Below, piece by piece: positions 9,470 through 18,107 of a stretch of 64,000 bases of DNA. Each line of letters starts with the position of its first letter. Within the stretch, counting starts at the first letter, position 1. The stretch is from Ignisphaera sp. (GTDB taxonomy: Archaea > Thermoproteota > Thermoprotei_A > Sulfolobales > Ignisphaeraceae), in the NCBI GenBank assembly GCA_038831005.1, contig JAWBKZ010000003.1, positions 1 to 64,000 of the forward strand. The letters run 5' to 3'. Position numbers and translations under genes: made by a program. The notes below the pieces were generated by a model. The model made no database searches. It was given only the letters and a program-made list of their open reading frames with translations, and was not told the origin of the DNA.

Positions 9470-10121
9470 AACTCTGTACATTCAACAGTATATTTAGTTT
9501 ACAGAACATATAAACATTAGCATGAATTTGAATGCAAATGTAGAATTAGGAAGAATCTAATCCATGAGTGTGTATTCAAAAGTTTGTACAGGATTTAGAA
9601 TGCTTAAACAAATAAAATAGAACATAATAGATATATATCGTAAAGCTTATCATGTGACACGTTCATTGGAAAACTTTCTATAGATCTTAGTCCTATCGCA
9701 AGCTGGGTAATGATGTAACATAAACTTAGAAGTTCTGATATCTTCATAGCCATAGTTGTTCTTAGGAAGAAGACATTGTTAAATTAATGGTTTCCTCAAA
9801 CATTATTGTGTAGAGAAAAGATGGTAAAGAAGTCTTAAGTTTTCTTTATTTAGAACAAAATTGATGCAAGAGATTGTATAGCTTCTTAAAACGCTACATT
9901 TAATCTTGGTCTTCAGGTTCTAAGTAGTATCTCACTACACCCTACATATTTTGCTCGGTTCAGTTTTATGCCTGTTTTTTAAGGGAATCTAGAAGTATTA
10001 ATCATCTCATTATTTAATGTTTCTACATTACCCCTAAATAGAAAGTGATTAGTGACATGTCTGACATCAAGCTTATTGGAATCAAAGATATCAAGAAACT
10101 AGATTACTAGATCACAAAAGA
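9470..10121. other. 650-bp stretch with no gene recognised
   Basis: AT-rich, with no open frame of useful length in either direction and no tRNA or convincing C/D box RNA. It separates the carbohydrate cluster (plus strand) from minus-strand genes, so it may contain terminators for both. The tract 9950-9990 includes a T-run. Confidence 0.5.
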
Positions 10122-10391
10122 CTATTGAGAAGGTATTGTTAATGATCTACAATAAAGACACTTTCTATGAATATGACTGAGATCTATAACACATGATGCA
10201 AATCCTTTGCCACTTTCATCGATGAGATCTATGTAGAGTATATTATTCCTTAACTTAACTTCAACATTATGGACAGCTCTAGAAACATTATCAATATTTA
10301 TACATATGGTGCTGTCCATTATAGTGAGCCCAAGTTTAATTGTGTAATGATCATCAACCTTAGAGATCTCGGTTATGCGTACGTTAACCAT
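10122..10391 (-). CDS. Small protein of unknown function (89 aa)
   Basis: Not recognised. The predicted product alternates beta-strand-like segments (VRITEISKVDDHYTIKLGLTI, then VEVKLRNNILYIDLID) and ends with a CLYC pair. The amino-acid make-up is protein-like, and a TATA-like AATATATA lies about 40 bp upstream (around 10424-10432, minus strand). It may be a small beta-sandwich protein. It is not in an obvious operon. Confidence 0.5.
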   Translation of the reverse strand: MVNVRITEISKVDDHYTIKLGLTIMDSTICINIDNVSRAVHNVEVKLRNNILYIDLIDESGKGFASCVIDLSHIHRKCLYCRSLTIPSQ

Positions 10392-10553
10392 TTGCTAATC
10401 AGCCCGTCGTAGTAAATGCGCTCCTCTATATATTGATGCTATCATATCTCATATACTGTTTACATGGAGCTATTGTTGATTATAAATTGCTGAAAGCATC
10501 TAATGGATTTTGTATCATATCATTGGAACTTGAATTACTAGAACATATTATTG

Positions 10554-11090
10554 TCATGGAGTAAGGGGAAGTCTCGGAGGTTTCACTCCTTTCTGTTTCT
10601 GGTATCCACCGCTGTAGGGCTTCTCTATAGGGCTTGTAACTCTCGAGAACACTACATGGATGAACCTAGTTCCATATCTTAGCTTAACTGGAAAAGATGA
10701 TCCATGCAACTCTATTGTTATCTGTCCCTCGAATCCTCCATCTATTATTGTCGGCGGTATAGATAGACCCATTCTAGCAAATGTTGATCGAAGTTCTACG
10801 AATGCCATAAGCTCTGGAGGCACTTTTATGTATTCAAGTGTTGTCAAGAGGTACCTTCCATAGGGTTTCACAATGAATGTATCAGCCCTCCAGCATTTGT
10901 AGAACCTACTTAGATCAGCTTCGCTAGCCACATACGGGTCTAGAACTTCGTCGACCTCAATTAATTCGCATACCTCATCCCCAATCCTTAGATCAAGACC
11001 GTTTTCACGCACAATATCCTCGTCAAAAGGCTCTACAGCTACTCTACCGGACCTGATGTAGTTCTTTAGATCGAAATCAGAGAGTATCAT
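10554..11090 (-). CDS. dcd: dCTP deaminase
   Basis: Trimeric dCTP deaminase/dUTPase-fold enzyme, converting dCTP to dUTP for thymidylate synthesis. Key signature is RSTFARMGL followed by IIDGGFEGQITIEL (about residues 101-127), with the catalytic Glu in GFEGQ; the C-terminal SGGYQKQKG closes over the active site. The 178-residue length is typical. GGTGGG precedes ATG 11090. The promoter contains a TATA-like ATTTTAAT overlapping a 13-bp inverted repeat (see 11113-11125), so transcription may be repressible. Confidence 0.93.
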   Translation of the reverse strand: MILSDFDLKNYIRSGRVAVEPFDEDIVRENGLDLRIGDEVCELIEVDEVLDPYVASEADLSRFYKCWRADTFIVKPYGRYLLTTLEYIKVPPELMAFVELRSTFARMGLSIPPTIIDGGFEGQITIELHGSSFPVKLRYGTRFIHVVFSRVTSPIEKPYSGGYQKQKGVKPPRLPLTP

Positions 11091-11112
11091 ATACCCACCG
11101 TAAAAACCCAGG

Positions 11113-11125
11113 TACTGTTACAGTA
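11113..11125. promoter_or_regulatory. Inverted repeat TACTGT-T-ACAGTA at the dcd promoter
   Basis: Perfect 6-bp arms with a 1-bp centre, next to the TATA-like ATTTTAAT (minus strand, about 11124-11132) and 23-35 bp before the dcd start. The same arms with a 4-bp centre occur at the nfeD promoter. Candidate operator. Confidence 0.4.
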
Positions 11126-11219
11126 TTAAAATATCTAGCACAATAAATCGGTAACAGATTTTCTAGATTAGATCAAAAATCGGTGTGTTTCCTACAAAAA
11201 CCTATGGTACTTATGGCAC

Positions 11220-11909
11220 TTAGGTATCTAGTTCAAGTAGCCATAAACATTTATTCCTGTATTCATCTAGTAGGTTTTTCATCTTTATACTGCCTCTAGG
11301 ATTTTCTTCATAGAATACTGTAGCCTCGTAAACGTATATACGTGTCCTAGAATCCAACCAGCAATCAGGGTCTAAACTAGCTTTTAAACAACATTCAGCT
11401 AAGAATGTTTCTCTATCCCAACAATACTCTACGGGGACTTGAGGTAATAATGTTCCATTATACCAGCCCCTAGAAACTATAAGCCCATGTTTACCAACCA
11501 CAATATCGTTGATATTTTTTATCTGTCTAGGCATTGACAGTATGGAAACCTCTACTACTATTTTGTCGAGCTCATCTTTTGATAATGGGGGAAACCTAGG
11601 ATCTTCTGTGGCTGCTGCTATAGCAGCATTTATAACAGTTTTAACAAGAGGTGTTATAGGTTGAAGAAACCCTATACATCCTCTAAGCTCTTTTATTTCA
11701 CTATATCTCTCTATGGTTACAAAAGCCATACCAGGTTTTGTGAGCTTTTCTGGTGTATCTTTTGGTGGCTCAATCTTTACTCCTTCAGCTACATACTTCT
11801 CTATGGCTTGTCTAGCTAGTTTCACAAGAAATAATCCATCATTATATGTTAATTCACTAGGTTCTATAGGGTTAGACCCCGGAGATTTCATACATTTACC
11901 ACTATACAT
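11220..11909 (-). CDS. AMMECR1-domain protein
   Basis: Full AMMECR1 domain (229 residues): KPGMAFVTIERY, then the signature ELRGCIGFLQP at about residues 75-85, then AAIAAATEDPRFPPLSKDEL and GLIVSRGWYNGTLLPQVPVEYCW. Family knowledge: these proteins co-occur with a Memo-type protein and the radical SAM enzyme seen at 474-1619; biochemical role unknown. Its start overlaps the end of the Mut7-C gene upstream by 8 bp, so the two are probably co-transcribed. Confidence 0.92.
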   Translation of the reverse strand: MYSGKCMKSPGSNPIEPSELTYNDGLFLVKLARQAIEKYVAEGVKIEPPKDTPEKLTKPGMAFVTIERYSEIKELRGCIGFLQPITPLVKTVINAAIAAATEDPRFPPLSKDELDKIVVEVSILSMPRQIKNINDIVVGKHGLIVSRGWYNGTLLPQVPVEYCWDRETFLAECCLKASLDPDCWLDSRTRIYVYEATVFYEENPRGSIKMKNLLDEYRNKCLWLLELDT

Positions 11910-12426
11910 TTTTTTCTAATGGTTTAACTCTATTTAAAATCTTTAGTTTTTCTGTTTTAGCTCTATCTAATAACTCTGTAATTGTTTTCCAGTGGTTTCC
12001 TTGCCAATAAATCTTATCACACGAATTGCATATCCAGAATTCATTGTACTTTAACGCTATATTTTTATCTATTTTATGTGATACCTCTATTAATGATGTT
12101 GTGTATTTCAATTGATTGTTACAGTTAGGACATCGTGTATCGTTTTTATCGAAATCAAGCCTAATGCTGTATCTAATCGATAATATTGCTAGAACTTTTT
12201 CTAAAGATGGCTCTTCTATAAATAGTGTTCTAACACCGTTTTTTCTAGCTCTCCTATAGAGCCCCAGATCTCTTGTGAGTAGTATTCTATCTTCTTCTTT
12301 AGCTATCTTCATTAACCGCCAATCACTAATAGCACGGTAGTATAGAGTATCATATCCAAGCAACCTTAACCATCTAGCTATATGCCCAAGCATCGAATCT
12401 GCTATAAACCTTGGGTAGCTAGGCAT
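11902..12426 (-). CDS. Mut7-C RNase domain protein (PIN-fold, zinc ribbon)
   Basis: DUF82/Mut7-C protein. The N-terminal RFIADSMLGHIARWLRLLGYDT holds the first acidic residue of the PIN-like nuclease fold, LLTRDLGLYRRA the second, and the C-terminus has a CPNC ... CNSC zinc ribbon. Predicted ribonuclease of unknown target. It is the first gene of a pair with AMMECR1 (8-bp overlap). Confidence 0.88.
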   Translation of the reverse strand: MPSYPRFIADSMLGHIARWLRLLGYDTLYYRAISDWRLMKIAKEEDRILLTRDLGLYRRARKNGVRTLFIEEPSLEKVLAILSIRYSIRLDFDKNDTRCPNCNNQLKYTTSLIEVSHKIDKNIALKYNEFWICNSCDKIYWQGNHWKTITELLDRAKTEKLKILNRVKPLEKNV

Positions 12427-12589
12427 AGACCATTACCTTATTTGCTACTTACTTACCTTGTCTAGATGCTGCTATAGATCCTTACCCACCGATGTGTATT
12501 AAGTAGGATTTGTATACCAAAATTAAAAACGTTAACATATGTATTGCTGATGGATAAAAATGGTTAGGTGAGCATTTGAGACATTCTGA

Positions 12590-13264
12590 TTACCGTCCAT
12601 AACCATGAAGATACCTATCTAACGATTCCCTCGATCTTATAATTTTATCAACTGTTTTCCATGATCTTCTGACAATAGGCGGTAACTTCTTATGCTCATT
12701 ATAGTAGGTTTTCAGCCATTCTATTGTACGTTTATCGCTAGGGTACCCACTACCGAAATCTCCGTAGAACTGTTTGAGCATATCTATATGGCTATCTCGT
12801 AGAACTTTAGCAATAATACTTGCAGCACTAACTACAACATACTTGTCGTCTGCTCCATATTCTACTACCATGTTATGCAGATTCGTGCAGATATTATTGC
12901 ACAACTTTATGTACTCCATAATCTTCTGGTAATATGCAAATGCATCTATGTAAATCCGATCTATCTTCAGAATGCTACATGCATGCGATATAAGTCTACA
13001 GAGAGCTCTAGCTTCAAGAATATTGAGATTTTCATTATCTATTTCATGTGGTTGTATTCTAGTTACTATAGCTACTTCAAGTAGATTCAATATTGTACTA
13101 AACAATCTCTCTCTATCAGCTTTCGTTAATTTCTTGCTGTCTTTAACACCCATGGTCTTGAGCTTCTGTACATCACTTTCTTTAACGATAACCATAACCA
13201 TAAACATATCTCCTATAAGAGGTCCTCTACCAGCCTCATCAATTCCCGCAACTATGGGTTCCAT
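12590..13264 (-). CDS. rnhB: Ribonuclease HII
   Basis: Removes RNA from RNA-DNA hybrids, including single ribonucleotides and replication primers. VAGIDEAGRGPLIG contains the catalytic D-E pair (about residues 9 and 10), later acidic residues lie in YIDAF and YGADDKYVVVSAASIIAKVLRD (typical GADxxxxxVSAASIIAKVxRD), and GSGYPSDKRT is conserved. ATG 13264 (MEPIVAGIDEAG) is preferred because it starts just after the stop of the upstream DUF354 gene; a longer form from 13288 would overlap that gene. Confidence 0.95.
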   Translation of the reverse strand: MEPIVAGIDEAGRGPLIGDMFMVMVIVKESDVQKLKTMGVKDSKKLTKADRERLFSTILNLLEVAIVTRIQPHEIDNENLNILEARALCRLISHACSILKIDRIYIDAFAYYQKIMEYIKLCNNICTNLHNMVVEYGADDKYVVVSAASIIAKVLRDSHIDMLKQFYGDFGSGYPSDKRTIEWLKTYYNEHKKLPPIVRRSWKTVDKIIRSRESLDRYLHGYGR

Positions 13265-13268
13265 GATT

Positions 13269-14324
13269 TTACGCAACCTCATTAACAATTTTCAGTACAT
13301 AATCTGAAGGTCTCTCAAATTCTTTCAATAGGCTTAATGCGTATCCCTTATACCTTTCAGGCTCCTTTAAATAGCTGGTTATTATCGCTAGACATTCATC
13401 TATGTTTTTGCATCTCGAGAGGGGAAGCATCTTTTCTTGAAGACATTTATCTACATAGAGATCTTCTGGAAAAAGACTTAGTCCTGGCGTTCCTAATAAA
13501 GCAGCTTCTCTAGCTAATGATGCTCCACCTGTTACAACAATAGACGCATAGTAGATAAGTTTATGCCCTACTATTCCTTTCTCAAACTCTGGAATAATTA
13601 TTCTCTTGTCATGTCCAATTGATTTAAGTACAGAATCTTCTCTATACCTAGGTAGATACACTATCGTTAGATCATTCTCGAGCAATTTCTTGATAATGTT
13701 TCTGAAGAGTTCTACTGCATCACTATACCTATAATACGATGCCTTAATCTCTGGAGGTCTAACAATAGCGTAACTATATGGTTCAAGTTCCCAGAGCCTT
13801 ACGTAGTATGTATCTGGTGTAAGATCCTTGAGCCATTCGACTTCATCTACACCATTGTATTGAATAAGCTTCGATTTATTCTTATATACATAGGCTTCTA
13901 TGGTTTCACGAGGTATACAGCTAGAAAATACAACATAATCTGCTAGAGGTAGAGAAAGTCTTGAGGGTATCTCGCTATGTGGGCTATCTGTTAACACTAT
14001 GTATGGTTTACCTAAACCGAAAGCAATTCTAGCTGCTAAGGGGTTTGGATACGATATAGTTAAATCAAATCTATTGTTAACAATATTCAGTAACTCATGC
14101 ATTCTTTCAATTTCTTTAATAAGCTTCTCATACCTATCTTCTCCATATCCTCCAATAGAAGTAAAGCTTATCCCAAGGTTCTTGAGAACTGCTTCTGTGT
14201 AATCATAGCTCCGTGTAGTTACAATAGTATTAAAACCATGCTTATTTAATCTGATTGATAGTGTACCAAGTAGTAATGCTTGTTTTGGAGTTAGTATATC
14301 TAACCATATTGATACCCTTGACAT
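13269..14324 (-). CDS. DUF354 family protein (glycosyltransferase/epimerase-like fold)
   Basis: N-terminal VSIWLDILTPKQALLLGTL and the C-terminal VVTGGASLAREAALLGTPGLSLF are the hallmarks of DUF354, a family with a GT-B/UDP-GlcNAc 2-epimerase-like fold. ILTDSPHSEIP and the region around LPRYRED are conserved. The biochemical activity is not established; nucleotide-sugar handling is plausible from the fold and from the divergently transcribed phosphoglucosamine mutase next door. Its TAA is 4 bp before the rnhB start. Confidence 0.82.
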   Translation of the reverse strand: MSRVSIWLDILTPKQALLLGTLSIRLNKHGFNTIVTTRSYDYTEAVLKNLGISFTSIGGYGEDRYEKLIKEIERMHELLNIVNNRFDLTISYPNPLAARIAFGLGKPYIVLTDSPHSEIPSRLSLPLADYVVFSSCIPRETIEAYVYKNKSKLIQYNGVDEVEWLKDLTPDTYYVRLWELEPYSYAIVRPPEIKASYYRYSDAVELFRNIIKKLLENDLTIVYLPRYREDSVLKSIGHDKRIIIPEFEKGIVGHKLIYYASIVVTGGASLAREAALLGTPGLSLFPEDLYVDKCLQEKMLPLSRCKNIDECLAIITSYLKEPERYKGYALSLLKEFERPSDYVLKIVNEVA

Positions 14325-14420
14325 TGTCAGCTACACACCACTAGATCCTATTTAAGACAAGAAAATAAGGATTATCAAAAAACTTGTAAAAGCTATCACA
14401 GTTACGTTGTGATTAATGGA

Positions 14421-14433
14421 AATATATTTTTAC
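14421..14433 (+). promoter_or_regulatory. TATA box for the glmM-Trm112 unit
   Basis: AATATATTTTTAC, ending 33 bp before ATG 14467, at a position fitting a short 5' leader that includes the GGTGT ribosome-binding site. Confidence 0.6.
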
Positions 14434-14466
14434 TCTAAAACCTAAGGACTAAAGATGGTGTCTGGT

Positions 14467-15846
14467 ATGGATATTGAACGCAAACTGTTTGGTACGGATG
14501 GTGTTAGATGGATTGTGGATAAAGAGTCGATAGAATTTGTACTAAGGTTGACATACGCTATTGCAAGCTATTTTCCTTCAGGTTCTAGAGCTTTAGTGGG
14601 TATGGATGGGAGAGTAGGAAATCCGGCCATCTATGGAGCTGTGATTAGTGCTCTAGCCTCTAGTGGATCGAAAGTTTATGATGCTGGTCTACTTCCTACA
14701 CCTGCCTTACAGCTATGTGTTAGAGATCTAGGATTTGATTACGGGATAATGGTTACAGCTAGCCATAATCCTCCCGAATGGGTTGGTATAAAGGTCGTTC
14801 TTAGCGACGGTATAGAAGCTCCACCAGAGGTCGATAAACAAATCGAAGAAATATTTTTCTCGAATAAGTTCAGGAGAGTTTCGTGGTATAACATCAAATC
14901 TGTAGAGAAATTCGATACAGCGTTGATCCACTATATAGAGGCTGTAAAAAAACATATAGATAGTGAAGTTATACAGCGTAGAAAACCTAAAATAGTTGTA
15001 GATTGTGCAAATAGTGTTTCAGCTTTAACAACTCCACGCATACTGAAGGAACTAGGCGCTAAGGTGCTTTCAGTAAACTGTGATATTGGTATTCCGTATA
15101 GAGCTTACGAACCTACACCAGAATCATTGAGAGACTTTATGGAGATAGTCAGAAGTATTGGTGCTGATTTTGGTGTTGCTCATGATGGTGATGGAGATAG
15201 AGCTGTGTTTATTGACGAGAAAGGTAATTTCGTAGCTGGCGACATATTCGCCGTTATACTCACAAACTATGTAGCTAGAAAGAATCCTGAGCTTCCTAAA
15301 AGAATTGTAACAGCGATATCCACAAGCCACTTCTTGATTCAGAAAAACATTGTGTCAAGAGGTATCGATACTATATGGACTAAAGTAGGATTCCTCAATA
15401 TAGCTAGAAAGATAAAGGAACTGGATGGTGCTCTCTCGGGTTTTGAAGATAACGGTGGATTTGCATATATTCCCCATCAATTAGTTAGAGATGGATCCAT
15501 GACAGCGGCTCTTGTCACTGAAATGATAAGTACTGGAACCAGATCTCTGTCTCAATTTATTAATGAAGTTGAAAATCCTGTTATAATAAGGACAAAGATA
15601 CCTATATCAAGTAAGGAAGAGGTTTTCAAGATAGTTGAAACTCTTAGAAATAGTTTCACTAATTATAACCGTATCGAAATAGACGGTATAAAGGTTGTGA
15701 GCAACAGCTATGCATTTCTTGTGAGACCAAGTGGAACAGAGCCTCTCATAAGGATAACTGTTGAGTCGTGGGACAAAGATGTAGCTGAAAGAGTTTTAAC
15801 TGAATTAGTATCTATTATACAGAAGTCTCGTGGTGACACAAACTGA
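14467..15846 (+). CDS. glmM: Phosphoglucosamine mutase / phosphomannomutase
   Basis: Alpha-D-phosphohexomutase converting glucosamine-6-P to glucosamine-1-P (or mannose/glucose phosphates) for nucleotide-sugar synthesis. The N-terminus has FGTDGVRW, the phosphoserine loop TASHNPPEW (Ser about 99), the Mg-binding loop DGDGDRAVF, the sugar-binding GFEDNGGFAY and the phosphate-binding RPSGTEPLIRI. All four domains are present (459 residues). ATG 14467 has GGTGT 5 nt upstream; an ATG at 14455 contributes that motif instead. The archaeal family is often dual-specific, so the exact sugar is uncertain. Confidence 0.88.
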   Translation: MDIERKLFGTDGVRWIVDKESIEFVLRLTYAIASYFPSGSRALVGMDGRVGNPAIYGAVISALASSGSKVYDAGLLPTPALQLCVRDLGFDYGIMVTASHNPPEWVGIKVVLSDGIEAPPEVDKQIEEIFFSNKFRRVSWYNIKSVEKFDTALIHYIEAVKKHIDSEVIQRRKPKIVVDCANSVSALTTPRILKELGAKVLSVNCDIGIPYRAYEPTPESLRDFMEIVRSIGADFGVAHDGDGDRAVFIDEKGNFVAGDIFAVILTNYVARKNPELPKRIVTAISTSHFLIQKNIVSRGIDTIWTKVGFLNIARKIKELDGALSGFEDNGGFAYIPHQLVRDGSMTAALVTEMISTGTRSLSQFINEVENPVIIRTKIPISSKEEVFKIVETLRNSFTNYNRIEIDGIKVVSNSYAFLVRPSGTEPLIRITVESWDKDVAERVLTELVSIIQKSRGDTN

Positions 15847-16238
15847 AGTACCGACTGCTGAACTATATTGCATGTCCTTATTGCAAAGATGGTGGCTTTC
15901 CATTGAAGCTTTTTGTTTTTGAAAGCTCTATCTATGAAAAAAGATTTCTACCACCACAAGTATCTAAACCTCTTTGCGATCTATACTGTGGTTATAAAAA
16001 TGCTTATATAAAGGATTTAACGGAGTACAGTTGTGATGAGTGTATAAAGATTGAAATTAAGGATGGTGTACTGTATTGTAGTTCATGCCTGAGATGGTAT
16101 CCAGTAATAGATGAAATACCGAGAATTCTTCCAGATAACTACAGAAAATCTGAAGAAGATCTAAAGTTTCTATCCATGTACAGAGATAAAGTTCCTGAAG
16201 AAATAAGAAAACAAGGCAAACCATTCAAACTAGACTAA
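15843..16238 (+). CDS. Trm112-like zinc-ribbon protein, probable CTG start
   Basis: The reading frame clearly extends upstream of the first conventional start (TTG 15903) as (M)KYRLLNYIACPYC, the usual beginning of archaeal Trm112-like proteins, and gives the first CxxC (CPYC) that pairs with CSSC near residue 80. The only candidate initiator is CTG at 15843, which overlaps the glmM stop (CTGA) and lies 6 nt after GGTGA at 15832-15836. Trm112 activates partner methyltransferases acting on tRNA and release factor; partner not visible here. It is probably translated by coupling to glmM. Length from CTG is 131 residues. Confidence 0.82.
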   Translation: MKYRLLNYIACPYCKDGGFPLKLFVFESSIYEKRFLPPQVSKPLCDLYCGYKNAYIKDLTEYSCDECIKIEIKDGVLYCSSCLRWYPVIDEIPRILPDNYRKSEEDLKFLSMYRDKVPEEIRKQGKPFKLD

Positions 16239-16303
16239 GTAGAGAAATACCCTCATATTAAGTTAAAATCCGTATAAAGTATAATGAGGTATAGTGCTGA
16301 AAC

Positions 16304-16714
16304 ATGTCTTCATTATATGAGAGTTTAACTCGTTGGGTAGAAATGCAAAAGAAAGTAAAGGAATGGTTTGATGGCATATATAGTAATGTAAAGAATGGAG
16401 ATAGACTTGAGCTAATACTCTACACAAGAATGGCTTTTCAACACATACTAAGAACAGTAAAAGCTTTTGATAACTGGCTCCAGGACCCCTTCATAATAAG
16501 CAATATGCCAAAAGAAGAACTAGAATCTGTGTGGGAGTCCACATACAACCTGCTTCAGCAACTTCTCGATCTTGATGTAAAGCACACTAGTGGTGTACGA
16601 GATTATTTGATGAAGCTTGAGAAAGAAGGCAAAATCAATCCTATGCTTGTTGAAATCTTCGGTGAAGGTTCTAGAAGGAGAGAGAATAGAGAAAGAGTAA
16701 CATTATCCATATAG
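16304..16714 (+). CDS. DUF2153 family protein
   Basis: 136-residue, probably all-helical protein (SLYESLTRWVEMQKKVKEWF, then AFQHILRTVKAFDNWLQDPF and a leucine-rich helix LLQQLLDLDVKHTSGVRDYL) matching what I recall of DUF2153, an archaeal family of unknown function. It ends with a basic tail. It follows the Trm112-like gene by 65 bp and probably has its own promoter in that gap. Confidence 0.7.
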   Translation: MSSLYESLTRWVEMQKKVKEWFDGIYSNVKNGDRLELILYTRMAFQHILRTVKAFDNWLQDPFIISNMPKEELESVWESTYNLLQQLLDLDVKHTSGVRDYLMKLEKEGKINPMLVEIFGEGSRRRENRERVTLSI

Positions 16715-16805
16715 CAGTAAAGTAAAACGAGTTAGAATATAGTAGTGGAATATTTTTGATAATCGGTATATAAATCTAAACACTTGGTGTTATTTGCCTT
16801 CTATT

Positions 16806-17273
16806 TTATCTTCTGCCTGTAGCTATTAGCGATACCTCTTCATCAACAAGCTGAACCCTTGTCTTCAACTCTTCTGCTGCTTGTAAAACATCATTAAAAC
16901 TCTCTACTTCTTTACTTGTTGATTCTAGAAACTCTTGACCATTGCTTGTAAGTCTAAGCTTCTTATTCTTTGGGTTAACTTCAACAAGACCTGTGTACAG
17001 TAGTGCCTTAATATCGTCTTGCAATTCTCTAACTATTGCCCTATTACCTAATTTGACTGTGGTGTAATTTATATTAAATCCTTTTTCATCCTTAAGTAAC
17101 GTTATGAGATAGGCCAAGCCTTTTTCACTTACCTCATTATAGTTCTTTATGATGTTGAGTAGTAGTAGCTTCCTTTTGTCCTTTTTTATCTGATCTAATG
17201 TTATTATCTGTGTTGAAAATATTTTTAGTTCCTTTGTTTTTTGTTGGGTTCCTACTGTTTTTTCAGGAGACAA
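16806..17273 (-). CDS. Unknown protein with winged-helix-like region (155 aa)
   Basis: I do not recognise the family. The central part (LLLLNIIKNYNEVSEKGLAY, then IVRELQDDIKALLYTGLVEV and KKLRLTSNGQEFLE) looks like a winged-helix domain, with the beta-wing pattern LRLTSNGQEFL. The C-terminus may form a short coiled coil. A TTG start is supported by GGTGA about 7 nt upstream. It is the last of three minus-strand genes with a membrane protein and a glycosyltransferase, spacing 21 bp. Confidence 0.6.
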   Translation of the reverse strand: MSPEKTVGTQQKTKELKIFSTQIITLDQIKKDKRKLLLLNIIKNYNEVSEKGLAYLITLLKDEKGFNINYTTVKLGNRAIVRELQDDIKALLYTGLVEVNPKNKKLRLTSNGQEFLESTSKEVESFNDVLQAAEELKTRVQLVDEEVSLIATGRR

Positions 17274-17294
17274 TTTTCTATCACCTTCTTCAGA

Positions 17295-18092
17295 TTAGGA
17301 TAGTTTTTGCATATCGTTTATATATCTGATAAGTTCATAAGCTTTATCGCTGTATATGTTTAAATACTTTTCTAGATCAACCGTTTTTACCTGTTTCTTA
17401 CTAAATAACTCATATATCGATTCTGCAAGATGGTGCAGCTTTTTCTCTAAATTAAATATAGTTAACATCAACTTCTTATAGTTATCGATATTCTGCGACA
17501 AGAATAGTAATGCAATAATTGATGCAACTATGTGTAGTATTAATGCATAACGCATCTTATCGACTCCCAAACCTGTATTTGTGAATGTTGCTATCATGGA
17601 AACTAGAGGAAGAGCAGTAACGAAGAATAATGATGATTGTATGTCGAGTAGAAGTAAAGCCACTACAGCTATATTTAGCCATAGGATCATATTTACTAAT
17701 ATTAATGTGCTTTCTGTAGCCGCAATTGATGCTGTTGCCGATATAGATGCAATAACGTATAATGTTGTTAATAATATTACAGTAAATTTGGTTCTTATAT
17801 ATTTAGAGCAGATATTGTTGACAACATTATCTATATTGTTAATAAGGTTTTCTAGTTCATTCTTGACTACTTCTTTACTTTCTTTTTGATTATGTATTTT
17901 TTCACTAATATGCGATACCATGTCGTAGAATCCGTTAAACATATCCACGTACTTTCTACTGAATATAGTTACTTTCTCTATTTCTCTAAGATTATATATA
18001 GATTTTTCGAGACGTTGTGCCGTACTTTCCATCCCTATATTTCTTAGTACTTCAATTAATTTCACCAAGCTATTAGTTATTCTTCTATACAT
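17295..18092 (-). CDS. Unknown membrane protein with four transmembrane segments and flanking coiled coils
   Basis: Not recognised. About 100 N-terminal residues are helical and charged (coiled-coil-like), then four hydrophobic segments follow at about residues 103-125, 129-150, 153-173 and 182-201, then a C-terminal helical tail of about 60 residues. Both ends would face the same side. It is 16 bp downstream of a PMT-type glycosyltransferase and 21 bp upstream of the winged-helix-like gene, so the three are probably one operon. Confidence 0.6.
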   Translation of the reverse strand: MYRRITNSLVKLIEVLRNIGMESTAQRLEKSIYNLREIEKVTIFSRKYVDMFNGFYDMVSHISEKIHNQKESKEVVKNELENLINNIDNVVNNICSKYIRTKFTVILLTTLYVIASISATASIAATESTLILVNMILWLNIAVVALLLLDIQSSLFFVTALPLVSMIATFTNTGLGVDKMRYALILHIVASIIALLFLSQNIDNYKKLMLTIFNLEKKLHHLAESIYELFSKKQVKTVDLEKYLNIYSDKAYELIRYINDMQKLS

Positions 18093-18107
18093 AGTTGAAA
18101 TAATTAT

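Noticed and set aside
9700-9760. ATGATGT followed by CTGA in the 650-bp gap
   Set aside because: The guide would be 18-19 nt and there is no recognisable C' or second D box.
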